From Rhodothalassiaceae bacterium (lineage in GTDB: Bacteria > Pseudomonadota > Alphaproteobacteria > Sphingomonadales > Rhodothalassiaceae), in NCBI GenBank assembly GCA_026004935.1, contig BPKC01000001.1, positions 620,001-684,000 on the forward strand: a DNA stretch of 64,000 nt. Reading direction: 5' to 3'. Positions 32,237 through 41,573 of this stretch are shown here, one piece after another (the stretch's first letter is position 1; the number at the start of each line of letters is the position of its first letter). Both the position numbers and the translations under genes were made by a program. The notes beneath the pieces were generated by a model. It saw nothing but the letters and a program-made list of their open reading frames with translations, did no database searches and was not told the origin of the DNA.

Positions 32237-32469
32237 GCGTCGTCGCCTTCCCAGAGCCTGATCTCATCCTCGCCCATCTCGGCGAGAAAGTCGGGACCGG
32301 GACCGCTCATCCGATCCTTCAGGATGCCGACCCGGAAGGGCCGACAACGAACCGGCTCCAGGCGCACGAGCAGGGGACCGTCCGCGGCGATGACGACCTC
32401 TTCCCCGCGGCAGGCGGATGCGATCAACTCCTTCAGCCGTTTCCGGGCTTCTGACACGGACACGCGCAT
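32233..32469 (-). CDS. Type II antitoxin, Phd/YefM-like
   Basis: 78 residues from ATG 32469. The start MRVSVSEARKRLKELIASA and EEVVIAADGPLLVRLEPV form the Phd/YefM DNA-binding N-domain. The acidic tail (FLAEMGEDEIRLWEGDDA) is the part expected to wrap the VapC active site. It is encoded first, as usual, and probably represses its own operon. Divergent from the HMCES-like gene, with 88 bases between starts. Confidence 0.88.
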   Translation of the reverse strand: MRVSVSEARKRLKELIASACRGEEVVIAADGPLLVRLEPVRCRPFRVGILKDRMSGPGPDFLAEMGEDEIRLWEGDDA

Positions 32470-32557
32470 GCTAGGCTCCCGAGCTGGTGAAAATCTCCGG
32501 TGTTCCAGCCGGTCTGTCAAGCCGGCGACCGCCGCGCGGGCACGACGGGATACCGAC

Positions 32558-33289
32558 ATGTGCGGGCGCTTTCTGTTGACATCTCCGGCCGAGGCGATCC
32601 GCCGGCGCTTCGGGGTCGAGGCGGCCGGGCTTGATCTGCGGCCACGCTACAACATCGCGCCGGGCCAGGACATCCTCGTCGTGCACGCCGCGGACGGCGG
32701 CCGGCGCGCGGCGCCGATGCGCTGGGGGCTGATGCCCGCCTGGCTGAGCGAGCCGCCGGGCCGCCCGCTCATCAACGCGCGCATCGAAACGGTGGCCGAG
32801 CGCCCGGCCTTCCGCGCCGCCTTCCGCCGGCGCCGCTGCCTCGTGCCGGCCGACGGCTGGTACGAGTGGCAGCCGCAGGCGAAGGGGCCCAAGCAGCCCT
32901 TCGCCTTCATCCCGCGCGCCGCGCGCGACCGGCCGTTCGCCTTCGCCGGGATCTACGAGGAGCCGCATGCGGCGCGCTGGGGCGAGGAGCTGCCGGCCAC
33001 CGTCGCCATCCTCACCATGCCGGCCTGGCCGGTCTTCGCCGCGATCCACGACCGCATGCCCGTGCCGCTGGCACCGGAAGGCTTCGCGGCCTGGCTCGAT
33101 CCCGGCGCGCCGCCGCCCCCGCCGCTTCTGCCGCAGCTGCCGCTGCTGCCCGCGGAGGCCTTCGCGGTGCGCCCGGTCTCGCGCCTCGTCAACCGGGTCG
33201 AGATCGACTCGCCGGCAATCCTTGAGACGGCCGAAACACCCGCGGCACGCGGACGGCCGCCCGGCACCCAGGGCGACCTCTTCGGCTGA
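32558..33289 (+). CDS. SOS response-associated peptidase family protein (YedK/HMCES)
   Basis: 243 residues. Cys2 immediately after the initiator Met (MCGRF) is the residue that crosslinks abasic sites in single-stranded DNA. The other active-site features are visible: YNIAPGQ (Asn32), NARIETV (Glu77), WYEWQ (Glu103) and IHDRMP (His164). The family protects abasic sites through a stable DNA-protein link. The C-terminal part has a Pro/Leu-rich insert before VSRLVNRVEIDSP. Cys2 fixes the start. I saw no LexA-type GTTC-N7-GTTC box upstream, so SOS control is not supported. Confidence 0.93.
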   Translation: MCGRFLLTSPAEAIRRRFGVEAAGLDLRPRYNIAPGQDILVVHAADGGRRAAPMRWGLMPAWLSEPPGRPLINARIETVAERPAFRAAFRRRRCLVPADGWYEWQPQAKGPKQPFAFIPRAARDRPFAFAGIYEEPHAARWGEELPATVAILTMPAWPVFAAIHDRMPVPLAPEGFAAWLDPGAPPPPPLLPQLPLLPAEAFAVRPVSRLVNRVEIDSPAILETAETPAARGRPPGTQGDLFG

Positions 33290-33325
33290 GCGGCCCGCGC
33301 CGAGGGCGCGCGCCGGCCGGGGTCC

Positions 33326-34147
33326 TCACGCGTCCGCTGGCGCCTCCTCGAGGGCGAAGCGGCTGTGCGGCCGCATCGCGGCGGCAAGCGACATGTCGAG
33401 CAGCAGCACGGCGGCATTGATGAGCCCCGCGGCGCCGAGGCTCGCCAGCGTCGGAATCCGCCCGTCCGCCAGCAGCGCGTTGCTGAGCTCCACGACCAGC
33501 GCGCCGGCGAGCGCCAGCAGCACGGCCGCGCCGAAATAGGCCGCCCGGTTCCGGCCCAGGGCGTCGAAGGCCTGATGGATGGGCGTGCGCCGGCCCGCGG
33601 CCGTCTCCACCACGGCAAGCGCGTAGCAGGCGAACAGCGGCACATAGATCACGAGCGCCAGCACCCCGCCCAGGAGATTCGTGCCCGTCTCATCGAGCTT
33701 GAGACCGAGCAGGCCGAAGAGGCCGAGCACCAGGAAATAGAGGGCGAGGTACGGCACGGCGAGCAGGATGCTCCAGCCGAGGAGCGCGACACTGCGCCAG
33801 AGAACGCGAAGATAGCTTCCGACGAGCCCCTGCAGCGCCCCCTGCCGGCCGACGCTCAGCACCCGCGTCCAGACGGTGATCGCCAGCAGGAAGACGAGCG
33901 CAAGCAGGATGAGCCGCGGCAGCATCGCGGCGCCGAGCCGGGGCCCCTGTTCCTGCATGGCCGCGATGTCCTGGGCGACCGCCGCCTCCATGAGCGCGCG
34001 CAGCGGCTCGATCAGGTCGCGCATGAGCAGATAGTTCACGATTCCCATCAGTGCGACGAGCAGGGCGAAGACCTGCCAGTTCGCCAGCGTCCGGCAGGCC
34101 ATGTCCCTGATGAGGCCGACGACGCCGGCCGTGCTCTCTTCCGTCAT
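33326..34147 (-). CDS. Hypothetical polytopic membrane protein
   Basis: 273 residues from ATG 34147, preceded by GGGAGGAACGGCCC. About six hydrophobic helices, the first at residues 20-45 and the last near the C-terminus. A 50-residue amphipathic segment follows TM1 (LIEPLRALMEAAVAQDIAAMQ). ETAAGRRTPIHQAFDALGRNR is a cytosolic loop. The layout resembles glycerophosphodiester-phosphodiesterase-type or YciC-like membrane domains, but I recognise no signature. Transcribed alone. Confidence 0.7.
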   Translation of the reverse strand: MTEESTAGVVGLIRDMACRTLANWQVFALLVALMGIVNYLLMRDLIEPLRALMEAAVAQDIAAMQEQGPRLGAAMLPRLILLALVFLLAITVWTRVLSVGRQGALQGLVGSYLRVLWRSVALLGWSILLAVPYLALYFLVLGLFGLLGLKLDETGTNLLGGVLALVIYVPLFACYALAVVETAAGRRTPIHQAFDALGRNRAAYFGAAVLLALAGALVVELSNALLADGRIPTLASLGAAGLINAAVLLLDMSLAAAMRPHSRFALEEAPADA

Positions 34148-34252
34148 GGGCCGTTCCTCCCTCGTTCGGCTGCCCCTCGCCGGCGGGCGCACGCCTGCGC
34201 CGGCGCCGCGGCGATCCTGCCTCAGCCCATGCGTTCGTGTCCAGCCCGGCGC

Positions 34253-34762
34253 TCAGGCGTCATCGGGCGCATGCCCGCGCTTCGGCACCAGCACGGAGCG
34301 GATGAACTCGCACACCATCACGCCGTCCTGGTTGAAGCCGCGGGTCTTGACCGTGACGATGCCCTGGTTCGGGCGCGAGCGGGATTCGCGCACCTCCAGC
34401 ACCTCGGATTCCGCATAGATCGTATCGCCCACGAAGACGGGTGCCGTCATGCGGATCTCCTTCCAGCCCAGATTGGCGATCGCCTTCTGGCTGATGTCGG
34501 AGACCGACATGCCGAGCAGCAGCGAGACGGTGAAGGACGAGACCACCAGCGGCCGGCCGAACTCCGTGCGCTTCGCATACTCCTTGTCGAAGTGCAGCGG
34601 GTGGGTGTTCATGGTCAGCAGCGTGAACCAGGTGTTGTCGGTCTCGGTGATCGTGCGGCCCGGACGGTGCTCGTAGACGTCGCCGACCTTGAAGTCCTCC
34701 AGATAGCGCCCGAAGGATTCGCGGTAGCGCTGCGGGCCGATCTTCTCATGTGTCTGGACCAT
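34253..34762 (-). CDS. MaoC-family acyl-CoA dehydratase/hydratase
   Basis: 169 residues from ATG 34762, with GGAGGAGAAAAGG upstream. A single hotdog domain: ITETDNTWFTLLTMNTHPLHFD holds the catalytic Asp/His pair (D...N-x-H-P-L-H) of MaoC-type R-specific hydratases, followed by GRPLVVSSFTVSLLLGMSV. It hydrates enoyl-CoA or a related acid-CoA. Divergent from the CoA-transferase gene starting at 34897, whose product may act on the same acyl-CoA; that is inference. Confidence 0.87.
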   Translation of the reverse strand: MVQTHEKIGPQRYRESFGRYLEDFKVGDVYEHRPGRTITETDNTWFTLLTMNTHPLHFDKEYAKRTEFGRPLVVSSFTVSLLLGMSVSDISQKAIANLGWKEIRMTAPVFVGDTIYAESEVLEVRESRSRPNQGIVTVKTRGFNQDGVMVCEFIRSVLVPKRGHAPDDA

Positions 34763-34896
34763 CTGCCTTTTCTCCTCCTGCCTTGCCGCGGGCGGCCCTT
34801 GACTCGACATCCGCCAGGGCCGACTGTCGCGCCGGGCCGGCGTGCCGGCGCGGTGAGGCTATCCCGGATTGTGCAGCGCAGCAAGAGGAGCGGGGC

Positions 34897-36134
34897 ATGG
34901 CGGACGGAAGGCCGCAAGGGGAGGTGGCGGCGGGTGCGCTCGCGGGCGTGCGCGTCCTCGACATGACGCGGGTGCTCGCCGGGCCCTTCGCCGCGCAGAT
35001 CCTGGGGGACCTCGGTGCGGATGTGATCAAGGTGGAGCATCCCGCCCGCGGCGACGACACGCGCCAGTGGGGGCCGCCCTTCCTCGATGCGGCGGACGGC
35101 GGGCGGGTCGCCGCCTACTATCTCGCCGCCAACCGCAACAAGCGCGCGGTGGCGATCGATTTCGCGCGCCCCGAGGGCCGTGCCCTCGTTCTGCGGCTCG
35201 CCGAGCGCTGCGACGTGCTGCTCGAGAACTACAGGGTCGGGACCCTCGCCCGCCACGGCCTCGGCTACGATGCGCTCGCCGCCCGCAATCCCCGGCTCGT
35301 CATGGTCTCCATCACCGGCTTCGGTCAGACGGGGCCCTGGCGGGAGCGGCCCGGCTACGATTTCCTGATCCAGGCGCTCTCCGGGCTCATGAGCATCACC
35401 GGCGAGCCCGAGAGGCCGCCGATGAAGGTGGGGGTGGCGATCGCGGACCTGCTGACGGGGCTTTATGCGGCGATCGGGACGCTGGCGGCGCTGGCCGAGC
35501 GCGAAAGAAGCGGCCGCGGCCAGCATCTCGATCTCTCCCTTTTCGAGGCCACCGTCGGCACGCTGGCCAACCAGGCGATGAACTATCTGGTGACCGGGCC
35601 GCGCCCCCGACACGCCGGGGCAACGCGCATCCCAACATCGTGCCCTATCAGGACTTTCCCACCGCCGACCGGCGGATCGTCATCTGCGTCGGCAACGACC
35701 GCCAGTTCGCCGCGCTGTGCGAGGTGCTCCGGCATCCCGAGTGGGCGGCCGATCCGCGCTTTGCCACCAATCCCGAACGGGTGGCCCATCGCGAAATCAT
35801 CGTCGGGCGCATCAGCGAGGTGCTGATGACGCGCCCGGCCGCCGACTGGCTCGCCGCGCTCGATGCCGCCGGCATCCCCGCCGGCCCGGTCCAGGACATC
35901 GCGGATGCGCTCTCCTGTCCGCAGGCGGTCGCGCGCGCGCTGGTGCAGGAGATCGCGGATGCCGCGCTCGGCCGCGTACCGACGCTGGCCAGCCCCCTGC
36001 GGCTGTCGCGCACGCCGCCGCGCCTGCATCTGGCGCCGCCGATGCTCGGCGCGCACACCGAGGAGGTTCTCGCCGAGCTCGGGCTTGCCGCCCACGAAAT
36101 CGCGAGATTGCGGGAATCCGGGGTGATCGCCTAG
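34897..36134 (+). pseudogene. CaiB/BaiF-family CoA-transferase, interrupted by an apparent -1 frameshift
   Basis: Class III CoA-transferase. The first frame starts MADGRPQGE (AAGAGGAG upstream) and contains LDMTRVLAGPFAAQILGDLGADVIKVEHP, ENYRVGTLARHGL and YDFLIQALSGLMSITG. It breaks after NYLVTG near 35596-35601, beside GGG/CC runs. The next frame resumes with GNAHPNIVPYQDFPTAD and runs to the normal end at 36134. One extra base at about 35598 would restore a protein of about 412 residues, the family length. The lesion may be real or a base-call error. The enzyme would move CoA between carboxylic acids. Confidence 0.83.
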
Positions 36135-36171
36135 GCTCGCCGCCGCGACGCGGGCGGGAAGGAGAGCGGCC

Positions 36172-36981
36172 ATGGACTTTCGCGACCAGGTCGTATGGAT
36201 CACCGGCGCATCGAGCGGGATCGGCGCGGCGCTGGCGCGCGCCTTCGCCCGGCGCGGGGCGAAGCTGATCCTCTCCGCCCGGCGCCGGGAGCGGCTGGAG
36301 GCGCTGGCGGACGAGATCGCGGGCGCGGGTGGGCTCGCGCGCGAGGACATCGCCGTCCTGCCCTTCGATGTGACCGACGAGGCCGCGCTGCCCGGGGTCG
36401 TCGAGCGGGCGATCGCGGCTTTCGGGCGGATCGACGTGCTCATCAACAATGCCGGCATCAGCCAGCGCTCGCTGGCCTGGGAAACGGATTTTTCCGTCTA
36501 TCGCCGGATCATGGAGGTGGACTTCTTCGCGCCCGTGCACCTCACGCTCCTCGTCCTGCCGCACATGAGGGCCCGCGGCAGGGGGCTGATCGCCGTCACC
36601 GCATCGGTCGCCGGCAAGGTCGGGGTGCAGCTGAGGACCGCCTATTGCGCGGCCAAGCATGCGGTGATGGGCTTCTATGACGCCCTGCGCGCGGAGCTTG
36701 CGGGCGAGGGCATCCGGGTCGCCACCATCGTGCCCGGCTTCATCCGCACCGAGATAGGCCGCCATGCGCTCACGGGAAGCGGCGAGGAGGTCGGCACCGA
36801 CACGCCCGCGATCAAGGGCGGCATGGACCCGGACAGGGCGGCCGCGCGGATCGTCCGCGGGCTCGAGCGGGGAAGGCCCGAGATCCCGGTCGGCGAGGGC
36901 CCCGAGATGCACATCCTGTGGATCAAGCGGCTCTTTCCGCGGCTCGCCTTCGCCATCATGGCCCGCATGCGCCGCAGCTGA
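36172..36981 (+). CDS. SDR-family NAD(P)-dependent oxidoreductase
   Basis: 269 residues. Classical short-chain dehydrogenase: cofactor loop TGASSGIGAALARAFARRG (residues 11-29, Arg-rich, favouring NADPH), NNAGISQRS, catalytic Ser in TASVAGKV and YCAAK with Tyr/Lys. The C-terminal extension with ILWIKRLFPRLAFAIMARM looks like a membrane-associating helix, as in DHRS7-like or YqjQ-like members. It follows the CoA-transferase by 37 bases on the same strand. Substrate unknown, perhaps a lipid. Confidence 0.9.
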   Translation: MDFRDQVVWITGASSGIGAALARAFARRGAKLILSARRRERLEALADEIAGAGGLAREDIAVLPFDVTDEAALPGVVERAIAAFGRIDVLINNAGISQRSLAWETDFSVYRRIMEVDFFAPVHLTLLVLPHMRARGRGLIAVTASVAGKVGVQLRTAYCAAKHAVMGFYDALRAELAGEGIRVATIVPGFIRTEIGRHALTGSGEEVGTDTPAIKGGMDPDRAAARIVRGLERGRPEIPVGEGPEMHILWIKRLFPRLAFAIMARMRRS

Positions 36982-36994
36982 CGGCCCGCGCCGC

Positions 36995-38470
36995 TCAGTT
37001 CCGCCAGAAGCCGGGATCGAGCAGCACGAGCAGCGTAAAGAGCTCGAGGCGCCCCAGCAGCATCGTGCCCGAGAGGATCCATTTGGCGAGATCCGGCAGA
37101 TCCCGGAAATTGCCGGCCGGGCCGACGATGTCGCCCAGGCCCGGGCCGACATTGCCGAGCGCCGTGGCCGCAGCCGAGAGCGCGGTGACGAGGTCGAGCC
37201 CCAGCATCGTCAGCAGCACCGCGGCGACCGAGAACGCGCCGACGTAGACCGCAAGGAAGGCGAGCACGCTCGCCTCCACCTCGCGGTCGACCGGGCGGCC
37301 GCCATAGGTCACCCGCTCCACCCGGTGCGGGCGGGCGAGCCGGCGCGCGTAGCTTTTGACCGTCAGCCACAGGATCTGGTGGCGGTAGATCTTGATGCCG
37401 CCCGCCGTCGAGCCCGTGCAGCCGCCGATGAAGGTGAGGGCGAAGAACATCCCCACCGCGAAGGCGTGCCAGAGGGAATAGTCCTCCGTCGCATAGCCGG
37501 TGGTGGTGACGATGGAGACCACGTGGAAGGCCGCCTTGCGCAGCGCCGGCTCGAAGCCGGCCGTTCCCAGAGCCATCAGCCAGATCGCGACGACGAGGCT
37601 GGCGAGGGCGAGGAAGGCGATGAAGGCTCTCACCTGCACATCGCCGAAAAAGGCCCGCCACTGGCCGTTCACCGCCCGGATGTAGGCGACGAAGGGAATG
37701 CCGCCGGAGAGCATGAACACCACCGCCGCCCATTCGAGCGCCGGACTGCCGAACCAGCCGAATGAGGCGTCATGCGTGGAGTAGCCGCCGGTGGACAGAG
37801 TCGTCATCGCGTGCACCACCGCATCGAAGGCGGACATGCCGAGCAGGCGGTAGGTCAGGAAGCAGGCGAAGGTGAGCGCAAAATAGATCGCGACGATGTG
37901 GCTCACGAGCTCGCGCGCGCGCGGCGTCACCCGCTCCGAGCGCTCGGAGGACTCGGTCTGGAAGAGCTGCATGCCGCCCACGCCGAGAAACGGCAGCATG
38001 ATCATCGCCATGACGACGATGCCCACGCCTCCGACCCACTGCAGCAGCGCGCGCCAGATGAGAATGCCCGGTGGCAGCGATTCGAGCCCGGTCATCACCG
38101 TGGAGCCGGTCGTCGTGAGCCCCGAGACCGTCTCGAAGAAGGCGTCCGCGAATCCGAGCCCGCCGCCGTAGAACAGCAGCGGAAAGGAGCCCGCGAGCGA
38201 CAGCAGCAGCCAGGCCAGAGTCGTGAGCAGGAAGCCCTGGCGACGCGTGAGCGGCGGCATCCGGCTCGTGCGGGTCGCGAGCACCATCGCGCCGCCGATG
38301 AAGGCGGTGACCGCCGCCGCCAGCACGAAGACCGCCCAGTCGGGATTGCGCGCGCCGAGATCGACGAGCGCGGGAAAGATCATCGCGCCGGCCAGCACGA
38401 GCAGCAGCCAGCCGCAGATGAACATGACGGGCCGGACCGTCAGCATCGCATCGCCCTCACCGGCGGCCAT
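36995..38470 (-). CDS. trkH: Trk-type potassium uptake protein, membrane subunit
   Basis: 491 residues. The four pore repeats of the Trk/Ktr family are visible: SGLTTTGSTVMTGLESLP, AMTTLSTGGYSTHDASFG, SIVTTTGYATEDYSLW and LSAAATALGNVGPGLGDIVG, each with the selectivity glycine, and the gating loop FIGGCTGSTAGGIKIYRHQI. It takes up K+ across the inner membrane, normally with TrkA, which is not nearby. The start may be ATG 38470 or ATG 38446; neither has a strong SD. The upstream HAD gene ends 20 bases before, so they are probably cotranscribed. Confidence 0.95.
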   Translation of the reverse strand: MAAGEGDAMLTVRPVMFICGWLLLVLAGAMIFPALVDLGARNPDWAVFVLAAAVTAFIGGAMVLATRTSRMPPLTRRQGFLLTTLAWLLLSLAGSFPLLFYGGGLGFADAFFETVSGLTTTGSTVMTGLESLPPGILIWRALLQWVGGVGIVVMAMIMLPFLGVGGMQLFQTESSERSERVTPRARELVSHIVAIYFALTFACFLTYRLLGMSAFDAVVHAMTTLSTGGYSTHDASFGWFGSPALEWAAVVFMLSGGIPFVAYIRAVNGQWRAFFGDVQVRAFIAFLALASLVVAIWLMALGTAGFEPALRKAAFHVVSIVTTTGYATEDYSLWHAFAVGMFFALTFIGGCTGSTAGGIKIYRHQILWLTVKSYARRLARPHRVERVTYGGRPVDREVEASVLAFLAVYVGAFSVAAVLLTMLGLDLVTALSAAATALGNVGPGLGDIVGPAGNFRDLPDLAKWILSGTMLLGRLELFTLLVLLDPGFWRN

Positions 38471-38489
38471 CCGGCCGCATCAGCCGGCC

Positions 38490-39212
38490 TCACGCGCCGC
38501 AGACCGCGCGGGAACCCGCGGGCGCCCAGCGCCTCTCGACCGCCTTCGCGGCGGCGGCCGGATCGAAATCGGCCGGCAGCAGACTGGCGCGCCGGAGCGC
38601 CGCGCACAAGACTTGCGGATCGCGGAAGAGATGGGTGCGCCATCCAAGCCGCGCCGCCGATTCGACATTGGCCGGGCTGTCGTCGATGAACAGGCTCCGC
38701 CGCGGCCGGATCGCGAATCGCCGCGCCGCGCGGTGGAAGATCTCGGGATCGGGCTTGACCACGCTCTCCTCGCCCGAGACGAGGATGTCGCGGAACAGCC
38801 CGAGGAAGGGAAACTGCCGCCGCGCGCGCGGAAAGGTCTCGGCGGAATAGTTGGTGATGGCGTAGAGCGGCACGCCGCGTCCGTGCAGCGCCTCCAGCGC
38901 GGCGACGGATCCCCAGATGGGACCGGCGATGGTCTCGTCCCAGCGCTCGCGGTAGGCGGCGATGAGATCGGCGTATTGCGGAAAGAGGCGCTGGCGCTCC
39001 GGGATGGTCTGCGCATAGGAGCGGCCGCGGTCGTGCTCGAGATGCCACGACAGCGGCACCACCTCGGCCAGAAAGCGGGCGCGCTCGTCCGGGTCCGGGA
39101 TCAGCTTCTCGTAGAGGAAGGCCGGATCCCAGCGCAGCAGCACGTTGCCGATGTCGAAGACGACGGCCTCGATCGCGGGACCGCGGGCGCGCACCTCCTC
39201 GGACATCGCCAT
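38490..39212 (-). CDS. HAD-superfamily hydrolase (HAD-IA phosphatase)
   Basis: 240 residues from ATG 39212, after TTGAGGA. HAD motifs in order: FDIGNVLLRWD (Asp20 nucleophile; note I-G in place of D-x-D's second Asp), AITNYSAETF (motif II), ESVVKPDPEIF (motif III Lys) and FIDDSPANV (motif IV). The missing second Asp of motif I (D-I-G) is common in the YihX/haloacid dehalogenase-like IA subgroup. Likely a sugar-phosphate phosphatase or haloacid dehalogenase. It lies between rpmJ and trkH on the same strand. Confidence 0.87.
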   Translation of the reverse strand: MAMSEEVRARGPAIEAVVFDIGNVLLRWDPAFLYEKLIPDPDERARFLAEVVPLSWHLEHDRGRSYAQTIPERQRLFPQYADLIAAYRERWDETIAGPIWGSVAALEALHGRGVPLYAITNYSAETFPRARRQFPFLGLFRDILVSGEESVVKPDPEIFHRAARRFAIRPRRSLFIDDSPANVESAARLGWRTHLFRDPQVLCAALRRASLLPADFDPAAAAKAVERRWAPAGSRAVCGA

Positions 39213-39305
39213 GGCTTCCTCAACGCGCCGCACCGGCAGCCGCGCCGCGGCGCGCAGCGCAGACCGCAGCCCCCGCGCCGCACCGGCGCATGGTCGGCGA
39301 CGGCG

Positions 39306-39431
39306 TCAGCCCTGGCGGGCCTTGAAGCGCCGGTTGGTCTTGTTGATGACGTAGACCCGGCCGCGGCGGCGGATCACCCGGCAGTCGCGGTGCCGCGTCT
39401 TGAGCGACTTGAGGCTGTTCTTGATCTTCAT
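39306..39431 (-). CDS. rpmJ: Ribosomal protein L36 (zinc-independent form)
   Basis: 41 residues, [16 protein letters not shown] at the start and [13 protein letters not shown] at the end, the alphaproteobacterial L36. It has one Cys only, not the CxxC..CxxxxH ribbon of zinc-binding L36, so it should function without zinc. A small, strongly basic protein in the 50S subunit near the peptidyl-transferase region. The HAD gene follows 93 bases downstream. Confidence 0.96.
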   Translation of the reverse strand: MKIKNSLKSLKTRHRDCRVIRRRGRVYVINKTNRRFKARQG

Positions 39432-39609
39432 CGGCGTGCGGTCCTCGATCTTCCCGGTTGCAAGACCAGCTTCCGGCACCGCCTGCGGGCCGGCTCGACG
39501 CGCGCGGAACATAGTGGCGGTCTCGTGGGGCGTCAAGCGGACGCGCGCGCGGCCGCTCCCTTGCGCCGCGCGATTGCCTCGGCCCGCCGGCGCCCCTAAA
39601 GAGGAACGC

Positions 39610-41043
39610 ATGATCGAGACGCGGCCCAACATCCGCGAATACACCGTCTCGGAGCTCTCCGGCGCGCTGAAGAACGCGGTGGAGGAGCGCTTCGGCCATG
39701 TGCGGGTGCGCGGCGAGCTGTCGGGGATCAAGATCCACACCCGCTCGGGCCATCTCTACGGCAGCCTCAAGGACGAGGGCGCGGTGCTGGACATCGTGTG
39801 CTGGCGCGGCACGGTGCAGCGACTGGCCTTCCGGCCCGAGGACGGGCTGGAGGTGGTGGCGACCGGCCGGCTGACCACCTATGCCGCGCGCTCCAAGTAC
39901 CAGCTCGTGGTGGAAAATCTCGAGCCCGCCGGCGTCGGCGCGCTCATGGCGCTGCTCGAGGAGCGCAAGAAGAAGCTCGCCGCCGAAGGCCTCTTCGATA
40001 CCGCGCGCAAGCGCCCGATTCCCTTTCTGCCGGAGGTGATCGGGGTGATCACCTCGCCGACGGGCGCGGTGATCCGCGACATCCTCCATCGCCTCGCCGA
40101 GCGCTTCCCGCGCCGGGTGCTGCTGTGGCCGGTGCTGGTGCAGGGCGAGGGCGCGGCCGAGCAGGTGGCGGCGGCGGTGAGAGGATTCAACGACCTGGCG
40201 GCCGAAGGCCGGCTGCCGTGCCCGGATGTTCTGATCGTCGCGCGCGGCGGCGGCTCGATCGAGGATCTGTGGCCCTTCAACGAGGAGATCGTGGTGCGCG
40301 CGGTCGCCGCCAGCCGCATCCCGGTGATCTCCGCCGTCGGCCACGAGACCGACACGACCCTCATAGATCTCGCCGCCGACCGCCGCGCGCCGACGCCGAC
40401 GGCGGCCGCCGAGATGGCGGTGCCCGTGCGCCGGGAGCTCGTCGAGCGGGTCGAAGGCCTCGCGATGCGGCTGAAGCAGGCGCTCCGGCGCCAGGGGGAA
40501 CGCGCGCGCGACCGGCTGCGCCAGCTCTACCGTCACCTCGCCCGGCCCCATGTGCTGGTCGAGGAGCCGCGCCGCCGGCTGGATGATCTGGACGAGCGGC
40601 TGCCGCGGGCGCTCGCGGGGCTGGCCCGGGCGCGCCGGCACCGGCTGGCGGAGCTCGTCGGCCGGCTGTCGCCGCGGGCGCTCGTCGGCGAGCTCAAGGC
40701 GGCCCGCACGCGGCTGTTGACGTCCGCCGAGCGCCTTCCGCGCGCCCAGACCCGCCTTCTCGACCGCAACCGCGAACGCCTGCGGCACGCAACGCGCCTG
40801 CTCGAGAGCATGAGCCACCGCGCGGTGCTCAAACGCGGCTTCGCGCTCGTGCGCGACGCCGAGGGCCGCGTCATCCCCCGCGCGGCCGGGCTTGCGGGCG
40901 GGGACGCCGTGGTGACCGAGTTCTTCGACGGCCGCGTGCCGATGCGGGTGGAGGAGGCCGACGGCGCCGCCCGCGCGCCGCGGCGGTCTTCCGCACCCCG
41001 GCGCGCCGGCGGCGGTCCGAAGGGCCAGCCGACGCTGTTCTGA
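39610..41043 (+). CDS. xseA: Exodeoxyribonuclease VII large subunit
   Basis: 477 residues. The OB-fold begins [28 protein letters not shown], followed by the Exonuclease VII catalytic domain with [30 protein letters not shown] and [14 protein letters not shown] long helical coiled-coil stretch (about 270-420) then leads to the C-terminal core. With XseB it degrades single-stranded DNA to oligonucleotides. XseB is not in view. ATG 39610 has AGAGGA upstream. Confidence 0.95.
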   Translation: MIETRPNIREYTVSELSGALKNAVEERFGHVRVRGELSGIKIHTRSGHLYGSLKDEGAVLDIVCWRGTVQRLAFRPEDGLEVVATGRLTTYAARSKYQLVVENLEPAGVGALMALLEERKKKLAAEGLFDTARKRPIPFLPEVIGVITSPTGAVIRDILHRLAERFPRRVLLWPVLVQGEGAAEQVAAAVRGFNDLAAEGRLPCPDVLIVARGGGSIEDLWPFNEEIVVRAVAASRIPVISAVGHETDTTLIDLAADRRAPTPTAAAEMAVPVRRELVERVEGLAMRLKQALRRQGERARDRLRQLYRHLARPHVLVEEPRRRLDDLDERLPRALAGLARARRHRLAELVGRLSPRALVGELKAARTRLLTSAERLPRAQTRLLDRNRERLRHATRLLESMSHRAVLKRGFALVRDAEGRVIPRAAGLAGGDAVVTEFFDGRVPMRVEEADGAARAPRRSSAPRRAGGGPKGQPTLF

Positions 41044-41211
41044 GGCTTGCTTGCGCATCCGGAAACGACATCCGGCGACTTCGGCATTATTTGCCGGCAT
41101 TTTGGTATGATTCCGAAATGATGCCTTCTGCGGCCCGTCGTTAATGGAATCGCAACCCTTCGCGTCGCAGATTCGCCGCGCGCGGATGGGGGCGATTCTT
41201 GGAGGTGCGCG

Positions 41212-41562
41212 ATGGCGATCAGCAAGGCCTATGAACGCTGTCTGCTCGCGTTGACGACGATGGTGCGCGGCACCGGCAGCATTCAGGAGCGGCTGCGGGA
41301 CGCCTTCCTGCAGCATCTGCGGCACATCGATCCCGAATCGGATCTGACCCCGGCGCTCGCCCAGCAGTTCCTGGAGCTCAAGGCGCTGGTGACGAGCCGC
41401 GAGCCGGAAGCCGACGGCGAGACGCGGGTGGAGGCGACGACGCGGGCGATGAGCGATCACGAGGCGCAGGAGACGGCCGACCAGTTCATCGCCTTTGCGA
41501 CCAATGTCGCGGGCGAATATCACGACCAGTCGCTCGCCGAGGTCCGGCGGATGGTCTCCTAG
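41212..41562 (+). CDS. Hypothetical alpha-helical protein
   Basis: 116 residues after TTGGAGG. It opens MAISKAYERCLLALTTMVRG and is helical throughout, with acidic C-terminal parts and no membrane segment, signal or catalytic motif. I do not recognise a family. The 168 bases upstream are AT-richer and contain an imperfect inverted repeat, CATTTTGG...CCGAAATG at 41098-41120, a possible operator. Tail-to-tail with bioA (11 bases). Confidence 0.6.
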   Translation: MAISKAYERCLLALTTMVRGTGSIQERLRDAFLQHLRHIDPESDLTPALAQQFLELKALVTSREPEADGETRVEATTRAMSDHEAQETADQFIAFATNVAGEYHDQSLAEVRRMVS

Positions 41563-41573
41563 CGGCGCGGGGC

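Noticed and set aside
31853-32469. VapBC plus the adjacent HMCES-like gene as a defence island
   Set aside because: The toxin-antitoxin pair is divergent from the HMCES-like gene and flanked by ordinary genes; no restriction, CBASS, Abi or retron components are present.
32470-32557. LexA-type operator controlling the HMCES-like gene
   Set aside because: Only a single GTTC half-site is seen in the 88-base divergent region; the second half at the required spacing is absent.
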